Shown: positions 52,945 to 62,575, counted from the stretch's first letter. The stretch: 64,000 bases of DNA from Dongia_A sp035695765 (GCA_035695765.1 DASRRI010000085.1:3742-67741), one strand, 5' to 3'. Notes: generated by a model from the letters alone, not told the origin. Numbers and translations: made by a program.

Positions 52945-55900
52945 ATGGGACCACGAATGGGAACGCAAACCTCGGCAGCCAAGAACAATCACGACGACAA
53001 CGCACAAATCGCGGCGCTCATGCAGCAAGCTGCGAATGCATTCCAGGCCCGGAAATTCGATCGCCTGACGTCGATCCTGGACCAGGTGCTGGAGATCAAT
53101 CCCGACCATACTGGCGCGCTCTACAACCGCGGTATCCTGCATCGCGACAATAATGAACTGTACGGCGCGGAATCCTGCTTCCGCCGGGCGCTGAAGCTCG
53201 ATCCGGATATGATCGATGCCTATCAGGCGCTCGCCGACCTGCTTTTCAACGTAAAGCACCTCCTGCCGTCGGCGAAGCTCTACGAGCTGGCGCTGGAACG
53301 CGCGCCCAACAAACTGAGCCTGCTACACAATCTGGCCAAGACGAGGCTGATGCTGAAGGAGGCGGGGCCGACCGAGGCGCTGGCGCGGAAAATCCTGCTA
53401 ATCGACGACCGATCGGTCGAAGCGCTCAATGATCTTGCTTGGGCTCTGCTTTATCAGGGCGGAAACCCGGAAGAGGTGCTGGAAGTCACGGACCGGGCCT
53501 TGGCGGTAGAGCCGAACGAACCGCACGCCATGGCGCTGCGCGAGGTCGCGCTGCGGAGGGCCGGCCGATCGGAAGAGGCACGCAGCCTGTGGCAAAGCAT
53601 TCTTGATATCTGCTCCGCGGACTGGGAAGAGTCGCGGCCATTCTGCGAGGTCTATTACTGGCTGAACCAGACGGACCGGGCGCGCGACATCATCATGGCT
53701 TTCATCGCCGCCAATCCGGACCGGCCCGACGGCCTGAAGGACCTGGCGAACCTCATCATGAACGATGGCGAGTTCATCCAGGCGCAGGAGATCCTGGACC
53801 GGGCTGCCGAGATGGCTCCGGACAATATGACTGTTCGTATGGTGCGCGGGCTCAACGCGTTCCGGCTTGGCGACTATCGGCTGGGGCTTGAGCTCTACGA
53901 AGCACGCTGGCATCGCGATGCGTTCGACAAGCCCTGGAATGTGCCGGTTCCGGAATGGAATGGCGACAAGCTTGATGGGCGGCTGCTGGTCTATAGCGAG
54001 CAGGGCATTGGCGACTACGTCATGTACGCGCTCCTGTTCAAGGAACTGCGCCAATACGCCAGGTCAATCACCATCGAGGTCAATCCGCGCATCGCCAGCC
54101 TGTTCCGCCGCAGCTTTCCAGACATGCGGGTGATCGACCGCAATGCTCTGCCGGTCGATTGGAATCCGGCGGACTATGCCGCCAAGGTCGCCATGGGCGA
54201 TCTGCCGGCCCGGCTCAATGTGGACCTTGAGAACATGCCGCATCGCGAAGGGTTCCTGATCGCGGAGCCGTCGCTGGCTCTCAAGCTGCGTGCTAAGTAT
54301 CAGGCGTTGTTCCCGGGCAAGCGGTTGATCGGGATATCATGGCGCAGCGGCAACCGCGATAGCGCCACGATCCGTTCGATCGATCTCAGCCTGATGAAGC
54401 CCATCTTCGAGACACCGGACTGCGCGTTCATCTCGCTGCAATACGGCGACATCAGCCGCGACATCGAGACATTGAAAGCCGAGACCGGGCACGAGATCCA
54501 TTGGGATCGCGAGGTCGACCCGCTGCATTTCCTCGATCCGTTCGCGGCCCAGGTCGCGGCCATGGACCAAATCATCTCCGTCGACAACAGCACGGTCCAT
54601 TTCGCCGGGGCGATCGGTACGCCCTGCTGGGTCATCTTGCCGGTCAATTCCGACTGGCGCTGGCTGGCCGAACGGACGAGCTCGATCTGGTATGACAGTC
54701 TCGAACTGTTCAGGCTGCAACCCGGCGATGGCTGGGAAAAGCTGATCGCGCGTGCCGCTCGCAAGCTGCGGGAGATCGGTTCGGAACCCCTGATCGACGC
54801 CCAGGCGAAGATGTGCCTGCGCTGCGGCGAAGAGCTGTTGCGGCGGGGCGTCGTGGCCCAGGCGGAAGACTACTTTCGCTGGCTCCTGCAAACCGGGCGG
54901 CATACCGCGGCCGCTTTCCATGGCGTCGGAATCGCGGCGCAGAAGGCGCAAAAATTCGAGGATGCCGCGGCGATTCTAGGCCGCGCAGCAGAGCTGGCGG
55001 ATCGCATCGATTACAAAGCTGACTGGTCAGTCGCGCTGTTTGATGCCGGCCATCGCGATGCAGCGGAGCGGCTCGCACGCAATCTGACGCGCCAGAGCGA
55101 CGATCCGACTGCCTTGATGGCGATGGGCCAGATCCTGGCGGCGAAAGGGCTGCCGGACCAGGCCACCGACTACTTTGCGCGTATCCTGCGTACCGACCCA
55201 TCGCATGTGATCGCCCGGTTTGTACTGGCGGGCTTGCAAGCCGCCCAGGGAGACAGTGAGTTGGCGCATCGCAACCTGTCGCGCCTGGTCCAAGCCGCGC
55301 CGGATCTTCCGGCGCCGCGCGCTGCCTTGGCGGAAATCGATCTGCGCGACGGCCGCGAAGAGGCCGGCTGGTCCAATTTCGCCTGGCGCTTCGGCATGGC
55401 GCCGGAGGAATTGCCCGGCCACCTGGCCATGATGGCGCCGGCCGATCGGCCGAAATCCTGGTCCGGCGGCAAGGTGCGCAAGCGCCGGCTGTTCCTGCGT
55501 GCCGAGCGTACCGCGATGGAGCAATTGCTGTTTGCGTCGCTGTTGCCGGAACTGCGCAAGGATTCACGCGCGATTCTCGCAGAGAGCGATCCGGCGGTGC
55601 TCCCGATCTTGAACTCCGCATTTTCTGATATCTCGTTCGCGGCCGCCGGCAGCCTGACGCCCGCGCGGCTGATGGAGGATCGGATCCAGCTTGCGAGCAG
55701 TCTTGGCGATCTGGCACCGGCTTATCCGCGTGTTGCGGGAAGCTGGCTGCCTTACGATCATGGGGCGGCAGCAGCGCGCCGCGCCACCCTTTCGACCAAA
55801 CATCTGGTCGGCCTGTCATGGCGACCGACGAACTCCGCGCTCGGTGGGCTCGAGCCAATCGCACCTTTGCTGGAACTGCCCGGTATTCTCTGGGTTGCGC

Positions 55901-56250
55901 TGCCGACAGGTCCAGTCGCGCCCGCGATCGCGCAATTACTTTCAGGGCAAGGTGACGCTTTGATCTTTGATCCGCGCATGGCGCAGGAGGGATTGGCGGC
56001 CCTGGCCGATCGGATCGCTACGCTTGACCTCCTCATCTCCACCGAGGATCTGGCAGCGACGCTGGCCGGCGCCCTCGGCAAGCCGGTGTGGAAGATCGCC
56101 GGAGCGGCGGATCATTGGTCGTGGCTGGCCGATGGTGCTACAAGCAAATGGCATCCCGGCGCGCGCATCTTCCGCGCATCAGGCAGCGGCGCAGATGTCA
56201 CCGCCGATGTGTGCGCCGAACTCGAACGCTTCACGGGAGGTTCGCAATGA
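52945..56250 (+). CDS. TPR-glycosyltransferase tandem protein, FlmG-like
   Basis: An 1101-residue protein with the order TPR array (about 20-310), glycosyltransferase-like domain (about 320-615), second TPR array (about 630-790) and a second, divergent glycosyltransferase-like domain (about 840-1095). The first GT region has GRLLVYSEQGIGDYVMYAL, SVDNSTVHFAGAIGTPCWVI and SDWRWL. The second keeps only traces (STEDLAATLAGALGKPVWKI, DHWSWL). FlmG of Caulobacter, TPR plus GT, glycosylates flagellins, and this gene lies between two flagellin genes, so a similar role is likely. Start may be ATG 52957, which has a better GGGAC site. Confidence 0.85.
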   Translation: MGPRMGTQTSAAKNNHDDNAQIAALMQQAANAFQARKFDRLTSILDQVLEINPDHTGALYNRGILHRDNNELYGAESCFRRALKLDPDMIDAYQALADLLFNVKHLLPSAKLYELALERAPNKLSLLHNLAKTRLMLKEAGPTEALARKILLIDDRSVEALNDLAWALLYQGGNPEEVLEVTDRALAVEPNEPHAMALREVALRRAGRSEEARSLWQSILDICSADWEESRPFCEVYYWLNQTDRARDIIMAFIAANPDRPDGLKDLANLIMNDGEFIQAQEILDRAAEMAPDNMTVRMVRGLNAFRLGDYRLGLELYEARWHRDAFDKPWNVPVPEWNGDKLDGRLLVYSEQGIGDYVMYALLFKELRQYARSITIEVNPRIASLFRRSFPDMRVIDRNALPVDWNPADYAAKVAMGDLPARLNVDLENMPHREGFLIAEPSLALKLRAKYQALFPGKRLIGISWRSGNRDSATIRSIDLSLMKPIFETPDCAFISLQYGDISRDIETLKAETGHEIHWDREVDPLHFLDPFAAQVAAMDQIISVDNSTVHFAGAIGTPCWVILPVNSDWRWLAERTSSIWYDSLELFRLQPGDGWEKLIARAARKLREIGSEPLIDAQAKMCLRCGEELLRRGVVAQAEDYFRWLLQTGRHTAAAFHGVGIAAQKAQKFEDAAAILGRAAELADRIDYKADWSVALFDAGHRDAAERLARNLTRQSDDPTALMAMGQILAAKGLPDQATDYFARILRTDPSHVIARFVLAGLQAAQGDSELAHRNLSRLVQAAPDLPAPRAALAEIDLRDGREEAGWSNFAWRFGMAPEELPGHLAMMAPADRPKSWSGGKVRKRRLFLRAERTAMEQLLFASLLPELRKDSRAILAESDPAVLPILNSAFSDISFAAAGSLTPARLMEDRIQLASSLGDLAPAYPRVAGSWLPYDHGAAAARRATLSTKHLVGLSWRPTNSALGGLEPIAPLLELPGILWVALPTGPVAPAIAQLLSGQGDALIFDPRMAQEGLAALADRIATLDLLISTEDLAATLAGALGKPVWKIAGAADHWSWLADGATSKWHPGARIFRASGSGADVTADVCAELERFTGGSQ

Positions 56251-57308
56251 ACCGCAAGCAGCGCCGCACTGCGGCCAAGATCGGCAAGAAATCACCCAAG
56301 GCCGGCGCTCCGATTGCGGCCGCCGACACTGTGGTGCAGAAGGCGATCGCCGGCGTGCAAGCGGGCGCCTTCGCCGAGGCCGAGGCGGCGCTTGATGAAG
56401 TGCTGGCGCTCTTCCCCGACCATATCGAGGCGCTGCACCAGAAGGGCATGCTGCTGGCGCGCACCGATCGCGCGGAAGAGGGGGTTCCGCTGCTCCGGCG
56501 CGCGATTACTGCGCGGCCGGGCGAAGCGCTCTATTGGAATAATCTTGCGGCCGCCTGTTTCACCATCGGCCAGGCCGCGGAGGCGCAGAAAGCCGCCGCG
56601 GAAGCGGTCCGGCTCGATCCGAAATATGTAATGGCCTGGCGCAATCTGGGGATGGCGCTGACCGATCTTGATCGGTATCGCGAAGCCGCGGACGCCCTGG
56701 CCAAAGCAAGCGCGCTGGCGCCGGACGACGTCGATATCTTGAACCGCCTGGGCGCCGCGGAGGCTGAGCTGGGCGAATCCTTGCGGGCCGAAGCCGCCTT
56801 TGCCAAGGCCGTGGCGCTCGATCCCCGCAATGCCGAATGCCGGAGCAATCTCGGTGTTCTGCTGACCAAGCGCGGCCGCGCTGCCGAGGCGCTTCCGCAT
56901 CTGGAAAAGGCCGTCGAGATCGAGCCTGAGCGTTTCACCACGGCGCTCCATTTCGGCGTCGCCCTGGCGCTGTCCGGCGATCATGCCAAAGGCCTGCGCT
57001 GGCTGCGCCGCGCCACTTCGATCAAGCCACGATCGGATGTGGCTTGGGGCGCATTGGCCGATGCGGCGATCGCGGCGGGTGAAAAGCAGGAAGCGCTGGA
57101 CGCCGCGCGCCGCGCTGCGGGGATTGCACCATCGGATCAATCCCATCGCGCGCGCCTGCAGAAGCTGCAGCAATCTCCGCAATCCGGCGCGCAGCCGCGG
57201 CCAACCTTGATCGAGCTGGATCTGGGTGAATTGCCGCAATCCTCCGCTCAGGGTAAAGCGCCCGAGGCCGATCTCTCGACGTCGCTGGACCAGATCTTCA
57301 TCCGCTGA
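56247..57308 (+). CDS. TPR-repeat protein
   Basis: A 353-residue protein of about eight tetratricopeptide repeats (such as YWNNLAAACFTIGQAAEAQK, AWRNLGMALTDLDRYREAAD, ECRSNLGVLLTKRGRAAEAL) between a basic start (MNRKQRRTAAKIGKKS) and an acidic tail ending DLSTSLDQIFIR. There is no catalytic domain. ATG 56247 overlaps the stop of the TPR-GT gene as ATGA, so they are coupled and probably interact; it may present flagellin to the glycosyltransferase or be its chaperone. Confidence 0.88.
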   Translation: MNRKQRRTAAKIGKKSPKAGAPIAAADTVVQKAIAGVQAGAFAEAEAALDEVLALFPDHIEALHQKGMLLARTDRAEEGVPLLRRAITARPGEALYWNNLAAACFTIGQAAEAQKAAAEAVRLDPKYVMAWRNLGMALTDLDRYREAADALAKASALAPDDVDILNRLGAAEAELGESLRAEAAFAKAVALDPRNAECRSNLGVLLTKRGRAAEALPHLEKAVEIEPERFTTALHFGVALALSGDHAKGLRWLRRATSIKPRSDVAWGALADAAIAAGEKQEALDAARRAAGIAPSDQSHRARLQKLQQSPQSGAQPRPTLIELDLGELPQSSAQGKAPEADLSTSLDQIFIR

Positions 57309-57324
57309 TCCCGGACAAAACGAA

Positions 57325-57354
57325 ACCGCCCGAAGCCTTGCGGCTCCGGGCGGT
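57325..57354. terminator. bidirectional hairpin between TPR gene and flagellin 2
   Basis: ACCGCCCG-A-AGCC, loop TTGC, GGCT-C-CGGGCGGT: 12 base pairs with one internal mismatch, lying between the convergent ends at 57308 and 57378. T-rich on the plus side (GTTTCG) and A-rich on the other, so it serves both. Confidence 0.75.
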
Positions 57355-57377
57355 GTTTCGCTGGTCCCGCTCGCTGG

Positions 57378-59624
57378 TTAGAACAACCGCAGGATCGCCT
57401 GCTGCGCCTGGTTGGCGAGGCTGAGGCTGATGGTTCCCAATTGCTGGCGCGTCTGCAGCTGGAGCAGGTTGGCGCCTTCCTCATTCTGGTCGGCTTGCAC
57501 CAGCTTGTTGGCGCCCTCCGCCAGGACGTTGATGAACTCGTTGGTGTAGTTCAGCCGCGTCGTGATGATGTCGAGGTTGTTGCTGAGCGCGGAGGCCGCC
57601 CCGCGCAATCGCAGCTTGGCCGCTTCGATCGCTGCCGCGGCGCTGTCGATGTCAGCCCGATCGCGCCATTCATTCTGAGCGAAGTCGACCGCCAAACCCT
57701 GGCCATCGGTCTTCACGTTCTGGCTGACCACCGTCACCTGGCTGGTGTTGGTTTCGTTCAGCTGGACCGTCAGATTGTTGCTGTCGTTGCCGTCAGTCAC
57801 CTGGACCGTGGTCAGCGTGGAGGCCTGGCCGGTGTTGGCGGCGCGGGCGTCGAACAGCGCCTGATCGGGCGCCGTAAAGTCGCCGATCGCGTTGTAGCGG
57901 ACGGTACCTTCGGAGTTGGCGACCAGGCCGCCGCTGGTCAGGGTGAGCGTCACGGTGGCGCCGCTATTGACGCCGCCCGTGATTGTGAAGGCCAGTACCT
58001 GGCTACCCAGGGTGCCGGTCACCGTTGCCGTGCCGCCGTACCCATCGCTCAGATTGATCGTCGAAGCCGAACCGTTGGTGCTCACATCGAAAGTCAAGGT
58101 GTGCGCCAGATTGTCGGCCAGGCCCGAGAGGGCGCTGAGCGACACGCCGGTCGCGGGCAGTGCCGCGCCGAGCGCCTGCTCGGTGGCGTTGGCAGCGCCG
58201 GCACTGGAGGCAGTGGCGCGAACGATGCCCTGGAAACCCGCGGTCTGCAGGTTGAGCGTGACGTTCTGGCCAGCATCCGCCGCCGAGGAGAAGGCATAAG
58301 AGCCGCTGACGCTGACTGTGGTGGTGACACCACCATTCGGTCCGATCAGGGTCGCAGCGTAGCTGGCGAACGTGCCTGTTACGAAGTCGAAGTCCGCCGC
58401 CGTCGCGGAAGCGAGGAGAGAGTAGGTGAAATCATTGGCGATACCGGTGGAGGCCGCCGGCGTCGTCGGGATGGTCGGCGTGCCGACAATCGCGTCGGAT
58501 GCTCGTCCATACGCTGATCCGATCGTCGCACTGTAGGCGGCAGCCTGCAGAATGGTACGCTCGTCGACGGTCAGGCGCGGCGTGCCGGAATCGAAGGCAA
58601 AGGAGTTCTCGCCGCCGTCCAGTTTCTGCTGGCCGGACAGGTTGAGCGCGCTGCGCTCGATGCGCTGGCCGATGCCGTTGAGGTTGGTGGCCGCCACCTC
58701 GATATTGACGTTCTTTTCGATCACGGAGGTGCCGACACCAGCGGTATCCGGCACGTCGTCGATCTCGTCGAAATCGACGTCGAAATTGATGTGCGTGCCG
58801 CTGGCGAACTGATGGTCGAAGTTCAGGAGGTGGCCGGTCGCCTTGGCATTGTTCCACTGCGCCACCGTGAATGTCTTGGTGATCGCAACGCTGCCCTCGG
58901 TGATGGTGAAGGTCTTGTCCTTGCCCTTGCCGCCCGCGTATTTGATGACGACGTCTTCGAAATTGCCGAGCGTCTTGCTGGCAAAGCCGCCGATCGTCAG
59001 GTTCTGGATGCCGCGGTCCCGCTCGGCATTGGCGATGTCGCTGGCGTTGGCACTGATCGCGCCGTCGCCGCCGATGTCGATCACGTAATCGTCTGCCGAC
59101 ACCACATTGGTGACGCGCGCGTTGCTGACGCCGGTGATGGCGTTGGTCGCGCTTTTCGAGGACGAGGTTGCGTCAAGCCGGAGGCCGCTGCCGAGCAGCA
59201 GGTTCTTGCCTTGGTAGTTGGCGTCATCGGCCAGCTTGTCGACCTGTCGCAGCAGGTTGTTGAACTGCTCCGATAGCGACTTGCGGAGGTCGACCGAGGC
59301 CTTGTCCTTGCCGAGGCTGCCATAGGCCGAGGTGATGAGGCCCTTGGCCTGGTCCAGCATCCCTTCGATCGCGGTGACGCCGGTGTCGGCGCCCTTGATC
59401 GTGCTGATGCTCTGGCCGATCGAGTCCTTGAGCTGCGACAGATCGTCGGCGCGCCGGTTCAGTCCCTTCGATGAGAAGAAGGCGACAGCACCGTCGATGG
59501 CGGCGTTGATCTTGTTGCCGGTCGCCAAACGCTGCTGCGTGCGATCGATCTTTTCGGACGTCACCTGCAGCAACAAAAGGTTGGTGCGGATGCCCGCAGT
59601 CAATTGAATGTCGTTCGTCGGCAT
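57378..59624 (-). CDS. large flagellin 2
   Basis: Filament subunit of 748 residues from ATG 59624, chosen for its AAGGAGAA site; the in-frame extension to 59705 would overlap the promoter. N- and C-terminal helices are very like those of flagellin 1 (IQLTAGIRTNLLLLQ, RLATGNKINAAIDGAVAFF; LLQLQTRQQLGTISLSL). About residues 420-600 diverge strongly, so the two filaments would differ on the surface. A consensus sigma-54 promoter lies 85 bp upstream. Confidence 0.95.
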   Translation of the reverse strand: MPTNDIQLTAGIRTNLLLLQVTSEKIDRTQQRLATGNKINAAIDGAVAFFSSKGLNRRADDLSQLKDSIGQSISTIKGADTGVTAIEGMLDQAKGLITSAYGSLGKDKASVDLRKSLSEQFNNLLRQVDKLADDANYQGKNLLLGSGLRLDATSSSKSATNAITGVSNARVTNVVSADDYVIDIGGDGAISANASDIANAERDRGIQNLTIGGFASKTLGNFEDVVIKYAGGKGKDKTFTITEGSVAITKTFTVAQWNNAKATGHLLNFDHQFASGTHINFDVDFDEIDDVPDTAGVGTSVIEKNVNIEVAATNLNGIGQRIERSALNLSGQQKLDGGENSFAFDSGTPRLTVDERTILQAAAYSATIGSAYGRASDAIVGTPTIPTTPAASTGIANDFTYSLLASATAADFDFVTGTFASYAATLIGPNGGVTTTVSVSGSYAFSSAADAGQNVTLNLQTAGFQGIVRATASSAGAANATEQALGAALPATGVSLSALSGLADNLAHTLTFDVSTNGSASTINLSDGYGGTATVTGTLGSQVLAFTITGGVNSGATVTLTLTSGGLVANSEGTVRYNAIGDFTAPDQALFDARAANTGQASTLTTVQVTDGNDSNNLTVQLNETNTSQVTVVSQNVKTDGQGLAVDFAQNEWRDRADIDSAAAAIEAAKLRLRGAASALSNNLDIITTRLNYTNEFINVLAEGANKLVQADQNEEGANLLQLQTRQQLGTISLSLANQAQQAILRLF

Positions 59625-59708
59625 CAGGGTTCTCCTTCGTCTCCTGCCAACTTCGGCCGCGCTTTGGCGTCCGAATCTTTTCCGCACATGCGGAGTCGAA
59701 CCCATAGA

Positions 59709-59724
59709 AGCAACTTGCGTGCCA
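59709..59724 (-). promoter_or_regulatory. consensus sigma-54 promoter of flagellin 2
   Basis: On the minus strand TGGCAC-GCAAG-TTGCT matches the -24/-12 consensus at every invariant base. Upstream DNA has several GGCAA half-sites but no perfect ftr palindrome, unlike flagellin 1. Confidence 0.85.
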
Positions 59725-59861
59725 GACGGTAACTAATTGGAATTTAATGGGAAAAGATGGTTAAGTTGGATTTGAGGCAAATCCGGACCGGCAAGGAGCG
59801 GTATGGCAGGCAGGAAAATTCTATCCAGCAAGCCTGCGCAGCCTACCTGAGATAGGGGGCA

Positions 59862-59876
59862 TTAACCCTTCGTTAA
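59862..59876. promoter_or_regulatory. perfect CtrA box upstream of the FlaG-like gene
   Basis: TTAA-CCCTTCG-TTAA matches TTAA-N7-TTAA exactly, 88 bp before the start at 59964. The rest of the 59625-59963 gap holds the flagellin 2 promoter and no gene. Confidence 0.7.
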
Positions 59877-59963
59877 TGGATTCGGGGAAAAATCATCTAT
59901 ACTGCTGGTTAGTGTAAGCGGCCTGTGTAGGCCGGTAGCAGAAGGAAGGAGTAGGTAGCCTAA

Positions 59964-60431
59964 ATGTTGCGGCCGATCAGCACCTCGAGCGCTTCGGCAA
60001 GCAGTGCACCGGTTCCAGTGCGCGCAAGTGCTGCTGCTGACCTTTCGGCGAGCGAATCTCGCGCCGCTGCAGTTGCCACTTCTGTATCCGCGAACGCGCA
60101 GCAGACCGGCGCGAACCCTCCGCAGCAGATGTTCCGTTATAATAGCTTCGAATTCGTTTACCGCCAGGATATCGGGCGGATAGTTCTGATCGGTCAGAGC
60201 CCCGAGACCGGCGAGCGCGTCATACAGGTGCCCTCCGAGCAGGCGCTGCGCGCTTATGAACATACTGCGCGAGTGGAGCGGCAATTGGCGCGCCTCCAGA
60301 ACACTCAGTCTCCCGCGCAATCTTCCACGCCGGCCCCGACCACCCAGCCGGTGCCTCAGTTGGCGAAGGCCCTGGTGGCGGCGGTGAGCGCTGACAATCA
60401 TGGCAGCGGTGTCGTCAGCGTTTCAGCCTGA
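59964..60431 (+). CDS. FlaG-like small flagellar protein
   Basis: A 155-residue protein. The N-terminal 50 residues are Ser/Ala-rich and disordered. The core (about 60-100: FEFVYRQDIGRIVLIGQSPE, ERVIQVPSEQALRAYE) resembles the FlaG domain, and the tail is Pro/Thr-rich ending VSVSA. Position between flagellin and rod/P-ring genes, and the CtrA box upstream, support a flagellar role. FlaG assignment is tentative. Confidence 0.6.
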   Translation: MLRPISTSSASASSAPVPVRASAAADLSASESRAAAVATSVSANAQQTGANPPQQMFRYNSFEFVYRQDIGRIVLIGQSPETGERVIQVPSEQALRAYEHTARVERQLARLQNTQSPAQSSTPAPTTQPVPQLAKALVAAVSADNHGSGVVSVSA

Positions 60432-60456
60432 CGACGGATATCCGCGATGCAGCTTC

Positions 60457-60477
60457 GGGCCCGCAAGGGCCCTTTTT
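60457..60477 (+). terminator. intrinsic terminator of the FlaG-like gene
   Basis: GGGCCC-GCAA-GGGCCC followed by TTTTT: a stem with a stable GCAA tetraloop and U-tract, 26 bp past the stop at 60431. Confidence 0.85.
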
Positions 60478-60914
60478 CACGCCCGCTGCTGAATGGCCGC
60501 CGGCCCGATCGTGGGTGAGCGCCGGCCCCGCCGCAACGCACCGCGCTGGTTGTAGCCCGTCACCTGGTGGCGCGGCTCTTCCAACGCTTCGACCACGGCG
60601 CGCATGACGCGCTCGTTGACGTCACGCATCGCGCGCAGGGCGCGCAGATTGTCCTGCAAGGTCGCCTGGAAACGCTCGGTCGCCTCGGTGAGTTCTTCCT
60701 TCAAGAGATCCGTCACGGCATCAGCAGAGACGTCCGGTTCCTTGAGGGCGAGGACGAAAGCGCGGTAGGCATCAGCCAAGGTGGTCTTGTCCTGCTGCAG
60801 CTGCCGCAGCTCGCCGGGCTTCAGTGTGCGCAACAGCTCGACCTCGCGCTCCATGCAAGCGATCAGCCGCGAGGTGATCGCCAGCAGATCGGCCATGCGG
60901 GACGATTTGTTCAT
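60477..60914 (-). CDS. flgN: FlgN-like flagellar export chaperone
   Basis: A 145-residue, mostly helical protein (CMEREVELLRTLKPGELRQL, LLKEELTEATERFQATLQD) with the pattern of FlgN, which chaperones FlgK and FlgL. It is last of three overlapping genes flgI-flgJ-flgN, its ATG overlapping the flgJ stop. The C-terminal 30 residues are basic. Assignment rests on fold pattern and position. Confidence 0.7.
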   Translation of the reverse strand: MNKSSRMADLLAITSRLIACMEREVELLRTLKPGELRQLQQDKTTLADAYRAFVLALKEPDVSADAVTDLLKEELTEATERFQATLQDNLRALRAMRDVNERVMRAVVEALEEPRHQVTGYNQRGALRRGRRSPTIGPAAIQQRA

Positions 60915-61246
60915 TTCGGTGTCTCCTGAAGTAACAGCAGCTGCTTTTGCACCATGTCGGAAACGCCGATTCCGCCGGCCTTGGCGACCTGCTTGCCGTA
61001 TTCCTGCAACAGCAGCGACTTGAACATGTCCTCGCCTTCGCCGCCGCCGAACAAGGGATCGCTCGACAGTTCGGCGAACATGTCCTCGAAGGCGTGGGTG
61101 ACGAAGAAGGCCTCGAAATCCTGTGCCGCCGCCTTGGCCTTGGCCTGATCCTTGGTGTCGATCGCCGGCGGCGCATCCTGGCGCAGCGTGCCGAAGCGGT
61201 CGAGCGCCGTAGCCGGAAAGGAGCTGCTGGCGGCCATCGTCATCAC
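60911..61246 (-). CDS. flgJ: rod-binding protein FlgJ (N-terminal domain only)
   Basis: Rod-capping/assembly protein. The 111-residue sequence has the FlgJ N-terminal signature: AKAAAQDFEAFFVTHAFEDM, then GGGEGEDMFKSLLLQEYGKQ and GGIGVSDMVQKQLL. The muramidase domain of enteric FlgJ is absent, as is usual in alphaproteobacteria. It overlaps both flgI and flgN by 4 nt (ATGA). Confidence 0.92.
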   Translation of the reverse strand: MMTMAASSSFPATALDRFGTLRQDAPPAIDTKDQAKAKAAAQDFEAFFVTHAFEDMFAELSSDPLFGGGEGEDMFKSLLLQEYGKQVAKAGGIGVSDMVQKQLLLLQETPK

Positions 61247-62385
61247 TGCACCATGAGGTCGGCTTGCAGCGCGCCGGCGGTCTTGATGGTCTGCAGGATG
61301 GAGATCATGTCGCGCGGGCTGACGCCGAGGGAGTTCAATCCCGCGACCAGCTCCTCCAGCGACACGCCGGAATCCAGGACAGCCAGCTTCCGGTTGGCAT
61401 CTTCCTGCACTTCGACGTTGGTGCGCGGGACGACCACGGTGACGCCGGTATTGGAAAATGGATTGGGCTGCGAGACTTGCGACGTCTCGGTGATGCGGAT
61501 GGTGAGGTTGCCCTGCGCCACCGCGACCTTGCTGATGCGCACGGTGTCGCCCATCACGATGACCCCGGTATTCTCGTCGATCACCACGCGCGCCGGCAGA
61601 TCGGGTTCGATCGGCAGGGATTCGACGTTGGTGAGCAGCGCCGCCGGGTCGCCACCGCCAGCCGCGACATTGAGCACGACCGTGCCGGAATCCTTGGGAT
61701 AGGCGACGTCGTGGCCAGCTTGATTGTTGACCGCGTCGGCGATGCGCCGCGCGGTGGTGAAATCAGGGTTGCGCAGCGCGATGTTGATGGTCGGCAGCGC
61801 CTTCAGATCGAACGGCACTTCGCGCTCCACGATCGCGCCGCGCGCAATGCGGCCGCTGGTCGGGACGCCGCGCAGCACCGATTCCGCCGCGCCCGCCGCC
61901 GAGAAGCCACCGATCGTAATCTGGCCCTGCGCCACCGCATAGACTTCGCCATCGGCGCCCAGCATTGGTGTCACCAGCAAGGTACCGCCCTGCAGGCTGT
62001 TGGCATCGCCGAGGGCCGACACGGTCACGTCGATCTCCGAACCCTGGCGGGAGAAGGGGGGCAGGCTCGCTGTCACCATCACCGCGGCGACGTTCTTGGT
62101 CTCCAGATCCTCATCGCGCGCGTTGACGCCCAGGCGCTCCAGCATGCCGATCAGGCTCTCGCGGGTGAAAACCGCTTTTTTCTTGAGGTCATCGCCGGTA
62201 CCGTTGAGCCCGACCACGATGCCGTAGCCGACCAGCTGGTTCTCGCGCACGCCTTCAAAATCGGCGATATCCTTGATGCGCGAGGTGGCGGAGGCCGGGG
62301 CAATCATTCCTGTCCATGCCACGGCGGCGGCGAGCGCGAGGCGCCCGCTGATCCGCAAGACTCGGCTGATCCTATGCAGCAACAT
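61243..62385 (-). CDS. flgI: flagellar P-ring protein FlgI
   Basis: Periplasmic P-ring bushing. About 380 residues from ATG 62385 (AAGGAA upstream), with a signal peptide cleaved near IAPASA and the FlgI core: SRIKDIADFEGVRENQLVGYG, GLNGTGDDLK, SLPPFSRQGSEIDVTVSALGDA, GTLLVTPMLGADG and NTGVIVMGDTVRIS. The longer frame to 62463 has no supporting start. It diverges from fliX. Confidence 0.97.
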   Translation of the reverse strand: MLLHRISRVLRISGRLALAAAVAWTGMIAPASATSRIKDIADFEGVRENQLVGYGIVVGLNGTGDDLKKKAVFTRESLIGMLERLGVNARDEDLETKNVAAVMVTASLPPFSRQGSEIDVTVSALGDANSLQGGTLLVTPMLGADGEVYAVAQGQITIGGFSAAGAAESVLRGVPTSGRIARGAIVEREVPFDLKALPTINIALRNPDFTTARRIADAVNNQAGHDVAYPKDSGTVVLNVAAGGGDPAALLTNVESLPIEPDLPARVVIDENTGVIVMGDTVRISKVAVAQGNLTIRITETSQVSQPNPFSNTGVTVVVPRTNVEVQEDANRKLAVLDSGVSLEELVAGLNSLGVSPRDMISILQTIKTAGALQADLMVQ

Positions 62386-62560
62386 GATGTTCCTTCGGTA
62401 CGGCTTATGGCATTTGTTTATATGGACTACGCAACTCCCATGCCATTCCATGGAAAGCGGCAAGCGTTTGATATATAACGAATATTATTGTCGCAAATGG
62501 GGCAGATTCGACCCTCTCGCGGCAGGATTTTCCTGTTGTGGCAAGTGCTTCGTGAATGCG

Positions 62561-62575
62561 TTAAGCCCTTGTTAG
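62561..62575. promoter_or_regulatory. near-consensus CtrA box between flgI and fliX
   Basis: TTAA-GCCCTTG-TTAG matches seven of eight fixed bases with correct spacing, 68 bp before fliX and 176 bp from flgI. The divergent fliX/flgI arrangement under CtrA is also found in Caulobacter. Confidence 0.55.
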
